Assembly (NCBI GenBank): GCA_910586775.1
Contig: CAJUJN010000079.1
Location: forward strand, 1 to 19,477
From: an uncultured Acetatifactor sp.
GTDB taxonomy: Bacteria > Bacillota > Clostridia > Lachnospirales > Lachnospiraceae
Length of the DNA stretch: 19,477 bases
Direction: 5' to 3'
The translations under genes and the position numbers were made by a program. Under the pieces are notes generated by a model. That model did no database searches. It saw nothing but the letters and a program-made list of their open reading frames with translations, and was not told the DNA's origin. Every line of letters begins with the position of its first letter. Position 1 is the stretch's first letter. Of the stretch, positions 7,062 to 13,770 are shown piece by piece.

Positions 7062-10000
7062 AATCTTCTTCCTTTCCGCAGGCTCTTCCGCTCTGCCTTT
7101 TCCATTTTCCGATCCGTTCACTGCCTTATTCATGTCATCTGCGGCAGCACGGTTCCCTGAAATCCCTTTCTCTTCAGGGTCATCCTGTATCCACGCAGTA
7201 CCCGGAATCCCCATGCCCTGCGCTGACGTCTGCTGCAATGTGCTTCCGCACGACTCCCCTGATGCCTGCTGCGGTGTGCTTCCGCATGACTCCTCCGATG
7301 TCTGCTGCGGTGTGCTTCCGCATGACTCCTCCGATGTCTGCTGCGATGTGCTTCCGCATGACTCCTCCGACGTCTGCTGCAATATGCTTCCGCATGACTC
7401 CCCTGACGTCTGCTGCAGCGGCATTCTGTCCCGCTCCTCTGACGCCCCGGCAGGTTTCCTCCCGGTCCGGAATCCGCTCTTAAATCCCTTAAGCCTCAGG
7501 GCATTGCCCACAACGAAGACACTGCTCAGACTCATTGCGGCAGCTCCGAACATGGGATTCAATTTAATTCCAAATATAGGATACCACACTCCGGCCGCTA
7601 ATGGAATACCTATTGCGTTATAAAAAAACGCCCAGAACAAATTTTGCTTGATATTGCGGATAACCATGCGGCTTAGCCGTACTGCCGTAACGGCATCACG
7701 GAGATCGCTCTTTATCAGAATAATATCCGCGCTCTCCATGGCCACATCCGTCCCGGCGCCGATGGCCATGCCCACATCGGCGGCGGCAAGGGCAGGCGCA
7801 TCATTAATTCCGTCACCGATCATGGCCACTTTATGCCCCTCGGCCTTCAGCCCGCTGACCTTCTTCTCCTTATCCTGGGGCAGAACTTCCGCCACCACTT
7901 CCTCAATATCCAGACGCTTTCTCACGGCCTCCGCCGTCCTTCTGTTATCCCCTGTGAGCATCACCACATGAATGCCCATCTCCTTAAATTTGCGGATGGC
8001 TTCCCTGGAAGTATCCTTTATTTCATCCGCCACGCCGATAATGCCTAAGAACCGTCCTTCCTCCGCCATCAGAAGCGGCGTCATGCCCTCGTCCGCAAGG
8101 GCCGCAATCCCCTGCTGCACCACAGCGTCTGTCACGATTCCCTTTTCTTCCAGATAAGCCTGGTTGCCCACAAAATACCTGGAGCCGGATTTCGCCCCTG
8201 CATCCCGGCGTCCAGGCACGGCAGTCCGGGTTCCCGTTGAAATGTCCGGGCTTCCCTGGCCGGCTTCCCCACGCGTATCAGCGCTTCCCGCATAAGCGCC
8301 GCCATTTCCGCTTCGGTTCCCGGGCGCTTTCCCCGCAGATACTCCCTCCGGAGAAAGACTCGCCACGGACACCGGTCCGTCACTCTCCGGTACCATAAGC
8401 TGCGGCGTGATGTCCTCCGCCAGCACACCTTCCACACCCCTGCCGAAAACCGCCTTAAAATCCCTGACCTCCGGGACATGCAGCTTCATGGATGCGGCAT
8501 GTTCCACCACAGCCTCCGCCAGGGGATGTTCGCTCTTCTTCTCCAGCGCCGCCGCAATCTGCACAAAGGTATTGACAGACATATCCTGCACACAGACACT
8601 TACCTCCATGCATTTCAGCCTGCCCGCCGTGATGGTTCCTGTCTTATCCATGACTACGGTGTCCACTTCGCGGGCCTGCTGAAGCGCCTCGCCGGATTTG
8701 ATCAGGATGCCGTGCCCCGCCCCCACGCCGGTGCCCACCATAATCGCCACAGGCGTTGCCAGCCCCAGGGCGCAGGGACAGGATATCACCAGCACCGCAA
8801 TCGCCGTGGAAATGGCAAATTCCGCTCCCGCTCCCGCCAGAAGCCACACTGCCAGCGTGACCAGCGCGATACAGATGACTACAGGGACGAATACACCCGC
8901 CACTTTATCCGCAAGCTGGGCAATGGGAGCCTTGCTCGCGCTGGCTTCCTCCACAAGGCGGATGATCTGGGACAGCGTGGTATCCTCCCCTACCCTGTCG
9001 GCCCTGCATTTTAAGAACCCCGCCTTGTTCACGGTGGCGGATACCACCCTGTCGCCCGCCTGCTTCTCCACAGGCACGCTCTCTCCCGTGATGGCGGCTT
9101 CGTCCACGCTGGAAGACCCCTCCACCACGGTTCCGTCCGCAGGCACCAGGCTTCCCGGCTTTACCAGGAAAATATCCCCGGCACGAAGCTCCTCGGTGGG
9201 AACCTCCACCTCCCTGCCGTCCTCCTCCAGCAATATGGCGGTCTTCGGAGACAGGTCCATCAGCTTCGTAATCGCTTCGCTGGTCCTGCCCTTGGAACGG
9301 CTCTCCAGATACTTTCCCACCGTAATCAGAGTCAGTATCATGCCCGCAGACTCAAAATACAGGTCATGGGAATACTGCTCCACCACCGCCATATCCCCGT
9401 GCCCCAGCCCGAAGCTGATCCGATACATGGCAAAAATACCATACACGATTGCCGCGGAAGCACCCAGAGCTATCAGACTGTCCATGTTGGGACTGAGATG
9501 CCGCAGAGTCTTAAATCCCACGGAAAAAAACTTCCGGTTCATGTACACGATGGGCAGCAACAGAAGAAGCTGCGTCATGGCAAAGGTCATTGCATTCTCA
9601 TTTCCATGGAAATATCGATGTATAAAGCCCGGAATCGGAATCCCGAACCATTCATTGTACATATGGTACATGGCCACATACATCAGCGGCAGGAGAAACG
9701 CAATGGAGATGCAAAGCCTCCATTTCATGGCCCTGGCTTCCTCCTGCGCTTTCTTCTGTACGCTTCCTCTGCCTGACTCGGCACAGACCGCGCTGTTTGG
9801 GCTGCAGCTTCCTGAGCCTGCCTCTCTCCCGCTCCCTCCTTCTCCACGGGTGCCGCCGATAAGCTCGGAGGCTCCGTAGCCCGCTTTTTCCACCGCCGCC
9901 GTAATTTCCTCCGTGCCACTCTTTTTTTCGTCATAACTGACCTCCATGGTCTCCGTCAGCAGATTCACAGAGACCTCTTCCATACCCTCCAGCTTCCTCA

Positions 10001-10067
10001 CCGCTTTTTCCACATGAGAGGAACAGGCAGAACAGGTCATTCCTGATATATGATAGCGTTTCTTCAT
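6846..10067 (-). CDS. copA: Cu(I)-exporting P-type ATPase CopA with fused C-terminal CopZ-like domain
   Basis: CopA exports Cu(I) from the cytoplasm at the cost of ATP. In order this 1073-residue protein has an N-terminal heavy-metal domain (GMTCSAC, Cys 12 and 15), a Gly/Ser-rich linker (about 70-108), membrane helices, the actuator TGES (327-330), the transport motif CPC (430-432), the phosphorylation motif DKTGT (474-478), the HP pair (514-515) and GDGIND (751-756). The last helices follow, with YN at 816-817 and MSLSS at 845-849. The ATPase proper ends near residue 865. After it come a low-complexity linker with five 12-residue repeats (about 888-948) and a second heavy-metal domain (GMMCGHC, Cys 1014 and 1017) resembling the chaperone CopZ. 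A further low-complexity insert sits in the nucleotide-binding domain (about 553-630). It lies 41 bases after csoR and is surely co-transcribed with it. Confidence 0.95.
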   Translation of the reverse strand: MKKRYHISGMTCSACSSHVEKAVRKLEGMEEVSVNLLTETMEVSYDEKKSGTEEITAAVEKAGYGASELIGGTRGEGGSGREAGSGSCSPNSAVCAESGRGSVQKKAQEEARAMKWRLCISIAFLLPLMYVAMYHMYNEWFGIPIPGFIHRYFHGNENAMTFAMTQLLLLLPIVYMNRKFFSVGFKTLRHLSPNMDSLIALGASAAIVYGIFAMYRISFGLGHGDMAVVEQYSHDLYFESAGMILTLITVGKYLESRSKGRTSEAITKLMDLSPKTAILLEEDGREVEVPTEELRAGDIFLVKPGSLVPADGTVVEGSSSVDEAAITGESVPVEKQAGDRVVSATVNKAGFLKCRADRVGEDTTLSQIIRLVEEASASKAPIAQLADKVAGVFVPVVICIALVTLAVWLLAGAGAEFAISTAIAVLVISCPCALGLATPVAIMVGTGVGAGHGILIKSGEALQQAREVDTVVMDKTGTITAGRLKCMEVSVCVQDMSVNTFVQIAAALEKKSEHPLAEAVVEHAASMKLHVPEVRDFKAVFGRGVEGVLAEDITPQLMVPESDGPVSVASLSPEGVSAGKAPGNRSGNGGAYAGSADTRGEAGQGSPDISTGTRTAVPGRRDAGAKSGSRYFVGNQAYLEEKGIVTDAVVQQGIAALADEGMTPLLMAEEGRFLGIIGVADEIKDTSREAIRKFKEMGIHVVMLTGDNRRTAEAVRKRLDIEEVVAEVLPQDKEKKVSGLKAEGHKVAMIGDGINDAPALAAADVGMAIGAGTDVAMESADIILIKSDLRDAVTAVRLSRMVIRNIKQNLFWAFFYNAIGIPLAAGVWYPIFGIKLNPMFGAAAMSLSSVFVVGNALRLKGFKSGFRTGRKPAGASEERDRMPLQQTSGESCGSILQQTSEESCGSTSQQTSEESCGSTPQQTSEESCGSTPQQASGESCGSTLQQTSAQGMGIPGTAWIQDDPEEKGISGNRAAADDMNKAVNGSENGKGRAEEPAERKKIMTKVMTIEGMMCGHCTGRVQKALEAVEGVSSVAMSLEEKTASVDMGAEVPDEVLTAAVADAGYEVRGISVK
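7225..7404 (-). repeat. Five 36-bp tandem repeats coding for the CopA-CopZ linker
   Basis: Five units of exactly 36 bases run head to tail starting at 7225, 7261, 7297, 7333 and 7369. They are followed by a degenerate sixth unit that is clear only over its first 12 bases. Units differ at a few positions each. Because 36 is a multiple of three, the reading frame is kept: each unit encodes a 12-residue block of the form EESCGSTPQQTS, so each adds one cysteine. This is a coding minisatellite and its copy number may vary between strains. Confidence 0.9.
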
Positions 10068-10108
10068 AATTATATCGCATCCTTTCCCGCTTTTCTAAAT
10101 TTCTGCTT

Positions 10109-10450
10109 TTATTTCAACTTTTTTACCAATTCCACGGTTTCCCCTATCACATCCAGATTCCCCTTCGCAATCTCTTCCACCACGCAGCTTTCCATATGTT
10201 CCTGCAAAATCCTGTATGCAAGGGACTGCAGCGCGCTCTCGACCGCCGCCACCTGTACCAGAATATCCCCGCAGTAACGATTCTCATCCAACATCTTTCC
10301 TATGCCGTTTAGCTGCCCTGTAATCCGGTTCAGACGATTCTTCAGCAGCTTCAGTTCTTCCTGCCCCCGGGGCGTGGATTTCTGATGACAGCAGGAGGAT
10401 TGTCTCTCACCTGTTTTTTCGGATATATTTTTTATATTGTTTCCGTCCAT
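10109..10450 (-). CDS. csoR: CsoR-family copper-sensing transcriptional repressor
   Basis: CsoR proteins are all-helical repressors that leave DNA when Cu(I) binds. This 113-residue protein shows the core KNRLNRITGQLNGIGKML (37-54) and the Cu(I) ligand set Cys60, His85 and Cys89 (YCGDILVQ and HMESC), matching the Cys-His-Cys pattern of copper-sensing members. An extra Cys-Cys-His (20-22) sits in the N-terminal extension. The ATG at 10450 is chosen because AAAGGA lies upstream and the family core follows closely. The frame stays open to 10678, but that would begin inside the operator and upstream of the predicted transcription start. It is the first gene of the operon and is autoregulated by the operators at 10668-10725. 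The leader of about 245 bases is unusually long and contains a GTTCGAT/ATCGAAC inverted repeat (10547-10571). Confidence 0.92.
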   Translation of the reverse strand: MDGNNIKNISEKTGERQSSCCHQKSTPRGQEELKLLKNRLNRITGQLNGIGKMLDENRYCGDILVQVAAVESALQSLAYRILQEHMESCVVEEIAKGNLDVIGETVELVKKLK

Positions 10451-10667
10451 CCTGTTTCTATCCTTTCCATATTTTCCTTGAAGGCGTCCTCTGCAGGCAA
10501 TAATATCAGAGTGAGTAACTCCGACACTTGAGCGCATTCTCGCAATGTTCGATATATACTGCACATCGAACAGATTTACAGCCATGTACCATAACAGCAG
10601 CTGTATTCCTGACCAAAACGGATTGATAAATTCCGACGGCCCTGCGTATGATCGCAGTTCTAACGCA

Positions 10668-10687
10668 AAATACCCCACAGGGGTATA
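10668..10687. promoter_or_regulatory. CsoR-type operator, downstream copy
   Basis: ATACCCC-ACA-GGGGTAT is a perfect palindrome with arms of seven and a three-base centre, matching the GC-rich TACCCC/GGGGTA dyads bound by CsoR proteins. On the minus strand it lies just downstream of the predicted transcription start near 10695. Confidence 0.75.
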
Positions 10688-10701
10688 CCCTTCTTGCTTA
10701 T

Positions 10702-10730
10702 AGGATATACCCCTGTGGGGTATTTGTCAA
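10702..10730 (-). promoter_or_regulatory. Copper-regulated promoter of csoR-copA with embedded operator
   Basis: On the minus strand TTGACA (10725-10730) and TATCCT (10702-10707) are 17 bases apart. The spacer is filled by the second operator, ATACCCC-TGT-GGGGTAT, within 10706-10725. A repressor bound there would block RNA polymerase directly. The two 20-base operator copies are exact reverse complements of each other across an 18-base spacer. Confidence 0.8.
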
Positions 10731-10806
10731 GATTATTTTCGTTTTTTATACCGCATGTCGATGAAATTTGCAGTAACCTGCAGCAAAATAAAATGAACTG
10801 AGTCTC

Positions 10807-11445
10807 TCACACAGTCGTCACCGCCGTCTGACCGGAAGGCTCCAGTATCTGCAGAAACTCCTCCCCCACCTTCACATATTCCCCGGCAGTCACCCGGACT
10901 TCCCCGCCGTAAAAAGTGCTTTCCACACAAATCGACACTTCTGCGGACACGCCTTCCGCCTCCAGCCCGTTCCTGTCAAATTCCAGCAGCAGCTTTCCCT
11001 TCTCCACCACCTCATTGCGGATTACCCTCGGCCGGTAATAGCGTGCCAGCATATCATCTTCCACTCCGCCTGCCTGAATATAGAGCTCCGTTCCGAATTC
11101 CGTGATAAAGCAAAAAGAATTCCCCATGGGATACAATCTGCTGATTTTCCCGCTAACGGGCGCATACAGTCTGTCCGTATCCGGATAGATAACCACTGTG
11201 GGGCGTTCTCCCTCCTCCCGGACGACTATCTCTCCGGATACCGGACTTCCCACAGCCCAGACCGTCCTGTCCGTATCCGGATAACGCCCCTTCCTACGCC
11301 ATATCCTGACCGGCCTGTCTGTTTCCGCCTCTCCCTCATCCTGTCCGTCTCCCTCTTCACTTTGCCACATACCGTACATGGATATCCTCCCTGCCATAAA
11401 CCCCACTACCAGCGCCGTCATCATCCACATCACAGTCAATAACAT
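10807..11445 (-). CDS. Membrane-anchored EIIA(Glc)-like domain protein lacking the phosphorylation histidines
   Basis: The 212-residue protein has one N-terminal membrane segment (about 1-20), an acidic linker, then a domain resembling the glucose-type phosphotransferase IIA fold: VGSPVSGEIV (65-74), LYAPVSGKISRLYP (93-106), an FGTELYIQAGG segment (117-127) and EKGKLLLEFDRNGLEAEG (148-165). In true EIIA(Glc) the two active-site histidines lie in KHAIG and IHVG. Here those places read NSFC and IQAG, so both histidines are absent and phosphotransfer is unlikely. A structural or sensory role at the membrane is an inference. YPDTDR occurs twice (residues 55-60 and 87-92). The start at 11445 has AGGAGG nine bases upstream within a leader shared with DUF4250. 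It is transcribed divergently from the cold-shock gene. Confidence 0.75.
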   Translation of the reverse strand: MLLTVMWMMTALVVGFMAGRISMYGMWQSEEGDGQDEGEAETDRPVRIWRRKGRYPDTDRTVWAVGSPVSGEIVVREEGERPTVVIYPDTDRLYAPVSGKISRLYPMGNSFCFITEFGTELYIQAGGVEDDMLARYYRPRVIRNEVVEKGKLLLEFDRNGLEAEGVSAEVSICVESTFYGGEVRVTAGEYVKVGEEFLQILEPSGQTAVTTV

Positions 11446-11453
11446 CAGATTAT

Positions 11454-11477
11454 ACCTCCTATTTTCAGTTCCGCATC
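11454..11477 (-). promoter_or_regulatory. Leader element copy 2, just upstream of the EIIA-like start
   Basis: The minus-strand sequence GATGCGGAACT, G, AAAATA, GGAGGT matches the element at 391-415 in front of the DUF4250 gene. It has one substitution and one base fewer before the ribosome-binding site. The genes themselves are unrelated. Confidence 0.4.
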
Positions 11478-11588
11478 CACCCTCCACAGTACCAGACTTA
11501 GGCAGAAGCAGCTGCTGTTTTTCCAATCCTCTCCCTACCAAGTTTTCCCTTTCCGGAAAATGATATACATATTTTTTTAAAAATAGGG

Positions 11589-11618
11589 TTGACATATCTC
11601 GCGGTGAAGTGTTATACT
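11589..11618 (+). promoter_or_regulatory. Promoter of the cold-shock gene
   Basis: TTGACA (11589-11594) and TATACT (11613-11618) are separated by 18 bases, close to consensus. Transcription would begin near 11625, leaving a leader of about 140 bases before the ATG, a length typical of cold-shock mRNAs. Confidence 0.75.
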
Positions 11619-11650
11619 GCAACCGTATTCTAAATGAAAGTCATTGAACT

Positions 11651-11702
11651 CACATGTTTTTGTAAGTAACAGTTACTTTTAATGTTGGTTTACAAAAATG
11701 TG
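11651..11702 (+). promoter_or_regulatory. Structured 5' leader of the cold-shock mRNA
   Basis: CACA and TTTTTGTAA on the left pair with TTACAAAAA and TGTG on the right. This gives a 13-base-pair stem with a two-base bulge, and it encloses a second dyad, AAGTAAC-A-GTTACTT (11664-11678). The AU-rich stem lies wholly in the predicted leader. Cold-shock mRNAs are known to use temperature-dependent leader folding, so an RNA-thermometer role is a reasonable inference. Confidence 0.5.
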
Positions 11703-11765
11703 TATTTTTTTGCCCGCGGTTTAGAATCCTATTAACCTTACAAAATATATAAAGGAGGTACCAAA

Positions 11766-11981
11766 ATGAACAACGGTACAGTAAAATGGTTTAATGCACA
11801 GAAGGGTTACGGTTTCATCACCAATGATACCACAGGAGAGGAAGTATTCGTACATTTCTCTGCTATCAACGCAGACGGCTTCAAGTCTCTTGAGGAAGGC
11901 CAGAAGGTTACTTTCGACACCGAGTGCGATCCTCAGAACAGCAGCAAGATCCGTGCTACCAACGTTACAGTTGTAGCTTAA
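11766..11981 (+). CDS. Cold-shock domain protein (CspA family)
   Basis: This 71-residue single-domain protein binds single-stranded RNA and DNA and acts as an RNA chaperone. The full cold-shock fold is present: GTVKWFNAQKGYGFITND carries RNP1 (KGYGFI) and EEVFVHFSAI carries RNP2 (VFVHF). The C-terminal part (GQKVTFDTE...KIRATNVTVVA) is also typical. AAAGGAGG lies seven bases before the ATG, a near-perfect ribosome-binding site. The length is normal for the family. It is a monocistronic gene with its own strong promoter, a long structured leader and an intrinsic terminator right behind it. The paralogue letter cannot be assigned, so no symbol is given. Confidence 0.97.
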   Translation: MNNGTVKWFNAQKGYGFITNDTTGEEVFVHFSAINADGFKSLEEGQKVTFDTECDPQNSSKIRATNVTVVA

Positions 11982-12015
11982 ATTACTTCTGACAGCCAGA
12001 AAAGCATGCAAAAAG

Positions 12016-12042
12016 CACCGGTTTTCCGCCGGTGCCTTTTTG
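12016..12042 (+). terminator. Intrinsic terminator of the cold-shock gene
   Basis: GCACCGG pairs with CCGGTGC around a seven-base loop and is followed by CTTTTT. A run of five A bases precedes the stem, so it can also work on the minus strand for the convergent TPR lipoprotein gene, which ends just beyond at 12058. Confidence 0.9.
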
Positions 12043-12057
12043 TGTACCCGTGAATCC

Positions 12058-13107
12058 CTACCTCGTAGACAGAAATTCGTATTCTCTTCCAGCCTGCTGG
12101 TCGTCAGGATAATTGTTCAGGTAATTTCCCAACAGAATATAAGCCTGCGCATACTCTCCAAGCCTCTCATACGCCACAATCTCATTGAAAGCAAGCGTCT
12201 GCATCATGGTCGTATTTTCAAGCTGCATGCCCGCCTGGAAGGCTTCCAACGCTTTCTGGTACTCTCCTCTTGTCATCTCGCAGAGTCCCAGCTGATTGTA
12301 CATTTCGGCATTGCCTTCATTTTTCTCCAGATAGCTGTTATAGACATTGGCGGCGTAATTATAATCGCCTGTGGCCTCATAAGCCCTGCCCAGGTAGAGA
12401 TAACTCTCCACGCCTCCCTTTTCCCTGGCCTCCTCCAGGTCGAGATAAGCATTCTGGTACTCGCCCAGATAGAAATATATCCTGCCGCTGGCATACTTAT
12501 CCATCTCTTTATCCCCGGAAGCCAACGCCGTCCTCAGATACTCCTGCCCGTCTGCACCGTAGCCATAATAATCAAGAACTTCGTAGATTTCAATAAGCCT
12601 GTCGTAATTGTGGGCATCCATGGAAATCACCTTGTCGAAATCAGCCTTCGCCCCTTCATAATTGCCGAGAGCCAGTCTCACATTTCCCCGCAGAAAATAG
12701 GCATCCTTCTCATTGGGACGCAGTGCAAGCACCGCGTCATAGATGCCTTCCGCCTCACTGTAACGGCTGCTCTTGGTATAAGCCGCCGCCAGATAGAAAT
12801 TCAGATCAAAGTCCACGTTCTGCACCAGTCCGTTGCTGCCGGCAAGCGCCGCCTCAAAATAAGCCGCCGCCTGTTCGTATTCCGTCAGCCCCATGCAGGC
12901 AATCCCCCTTGCCCGGTTGACAAGCCTGACATTTTCGCCGTTTTCCTCTGCCAACTCCAACTGCTCCAATGCGCCCCGGTAATCCAGATTCTGTATCAGC
13001 TGCATGGCTCCCTGGGTCCGCTCGCCTTCCCCGCCGCAGCCCGCCAGCATGACGGCCAACACGGTACCTGCCAGAAAGCATCTCCACCTTTTTCCTACAC
13101 TCCGCAT
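12058..13107 (-). CDS. TPR-repeat lipoprotein
   Basis: The 349-residue protein starts with a lipoprotein signal: basic MRSVGKRWR, a hydrophobic core and the lipobox LAGC with Cys24. It is expected on the outer face of the membrane. The rest is a chain of tetratricopeptide-like helical pairs, for example YRGALEQLELAEE, YEQAAAYFEAALAG, YSEAEGIYDAVLALRPNEKD, YEGAKADFDKVI, YQNAYLDLEEA, YNYAANVYNSYLEKNE, YQKALEAFQAGMQ and YAQAYILLGNYLNNYP. TPR proteins act as protein-binding scaffolds; the partner is unknown. The ATG at 13107 is chosen because the signal peptide begins there and CAGGGAA lies just upstream. The frame is open up to 13290, but the extra residues would bury the signal. It converges on the cold-shock gene and shares its terminator. 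Confidence 0.85.
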   Translation of the reverse strand: MRSVGKRWRCFLAGTVLAVMLAGCGGEGERTQGAMQLIQNLDYRGALEQLELAEENGENVRLVNRARGIACMGLTEYEQAAAYFEAALAGSNGLVQNVDFDLNFYLAAAYTKSSRYSEAEGIYDAVLALRPNEKDAYFLRGNVRLALGNYEGAKADFDKVISMDAHNYDRLIEIYEVLDYYGYGADGQEYLRTALASGDKEMDKYASGRIYFYLGEYQNAYLDLEEAREKGGVESYLYLGRAYEATGDYNYAANVYNSYLEKNEGNAEMYNQLGLCEMTRGEYQKALEAFQAGMQLENTTMMQTLAFNEIVAYERLGEYAQAYILLGNYLNNYPDDQQAGREYEFLSTR

Positions 13108-13249
13108 AATATTCCCTGTTCTTTCCATCCTTAATCTGTCATTCTTATCCGTCAGATCTGTTCTCGCATATACGTTCAACGGTTCATGTAAATACCGCTG
13201 TCCACTGCTTTCTTTCTGAAACCGCCCAACGGTATTTGTGTTTTTCAGG

Positions 13250-13552
13250 CTATACCATTTCCGCAGCGTCTTCAGCCGTTCCCTCCACATGTGAGGTACA
13301 ATGAGGACACCTGGTAGCCTCTATGGCAATCTCGCTGAGACAATAAGGGCACTTCTTCGCAGTGGGTGCCGCTTCCTCTTTCTTCCTCACTTTCTCTCCG
13401 ACGGCATTAATGCCCCCTCCGCTGCCCAACGCCACCGTCAGATAACTGAAATCCGTACCTCCGAAAATTCCCAGAATGGGAGTCAGGATATCCTGGTTCA
13501 GCGATGTGACGATAGAGATAAACGCGCCGGAACAGTCCTTTTTCTCAGGCAC
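13250..13552 (-). pseudogene. mscL: Decayed large-conductance mechanosensitive channel gene (mscL remnant)
   Basis: The 100-residue reading frame contains GAFISIVTSLNQDILTPILGIFGGTDFSYL, the end of the first membrane helix and the loop of MscL. Next comes GGINAVGEKVRKKEEA, the end of the second helix, and a C-terminal zinc ribbon with two CPYC/CPHC knuckles that some Clostridia MscL proteins carry. The first helix start is missing, and the periplasmic loop plus most of the second membrane helix (about 30 residues by family comparison) are deleted in frame between TVALGSG and GGINAV. A short frame starting at 13595 (MMKKVAGEGLK, then stop) resembles an MscL N-terminus and may be the other end of the broken gene. 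A channel cannot form from this. A small zinc-ribbon peptide could still be made from the GTG at 13552, but this is doubtful. Confidence 0.75.
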
Positions 13553-13642
13553 GATAGTATTATTTCAGCCCTTCACCGGCAACTTTTTTCATCATAGACA
13601 ATAGTAACACAAGAATTCTCTTATCACAAGCCATTTGTGTAC

Positions 13643-13671
13643 TTGCTCATACAGAAATTTTGGTATATACT
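13643..13671 (+). promoter_or_regulatory. Possible promoter of the DUF4317 gene
   Basis: TTGCTC and TATACT are 17 bases apart, and the overlapping TGGTATATA gives an extended -10 look. The -35 match is poor. A GC-rich leader with two CGGCTCA copies follows before the ribosome-binding site. The 200 bases between the mscL remnant and the DUF4317 gene hold nothing else recognisable. Confidence 0.4.
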
Positions 13672-13770
13672 TAGCTATGAGGAAAATAACACCCCAGGCG
13701 GCTCACCCGGTGCCGGTACAGGTCAGGCAGCCCGGCTCACTGCCCGCGGGAAGGAAATATGAGGTATAAC

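Noticed and set aside
7225..7404. CRISPR array
   Set aside because: The 36-bp units are directly adjacent with no spacers and lie in frame inside copA.
8698..9879. Long plus-strand reading frame opposite copA
   Set aside because: It is the shadow of the ATPase in a G+C-biased gene. It has no ribosome-binding site or recognisable domain, while the minus strand encodes every P-type ATPase motif.
10109..10678. A 189-residue version of CsoR
   Set aside because: It would start inside the operator and upstream of the predicted transcription start, and the extra residues match nothing in the family.
12040..13134. Long plus-strand reading frame opposite the TPR lipoprotein
   Set aside because: It begins inside the cold-shock terminator area and shows no family features; the minus strand carries a lipobox and regular TPR units.
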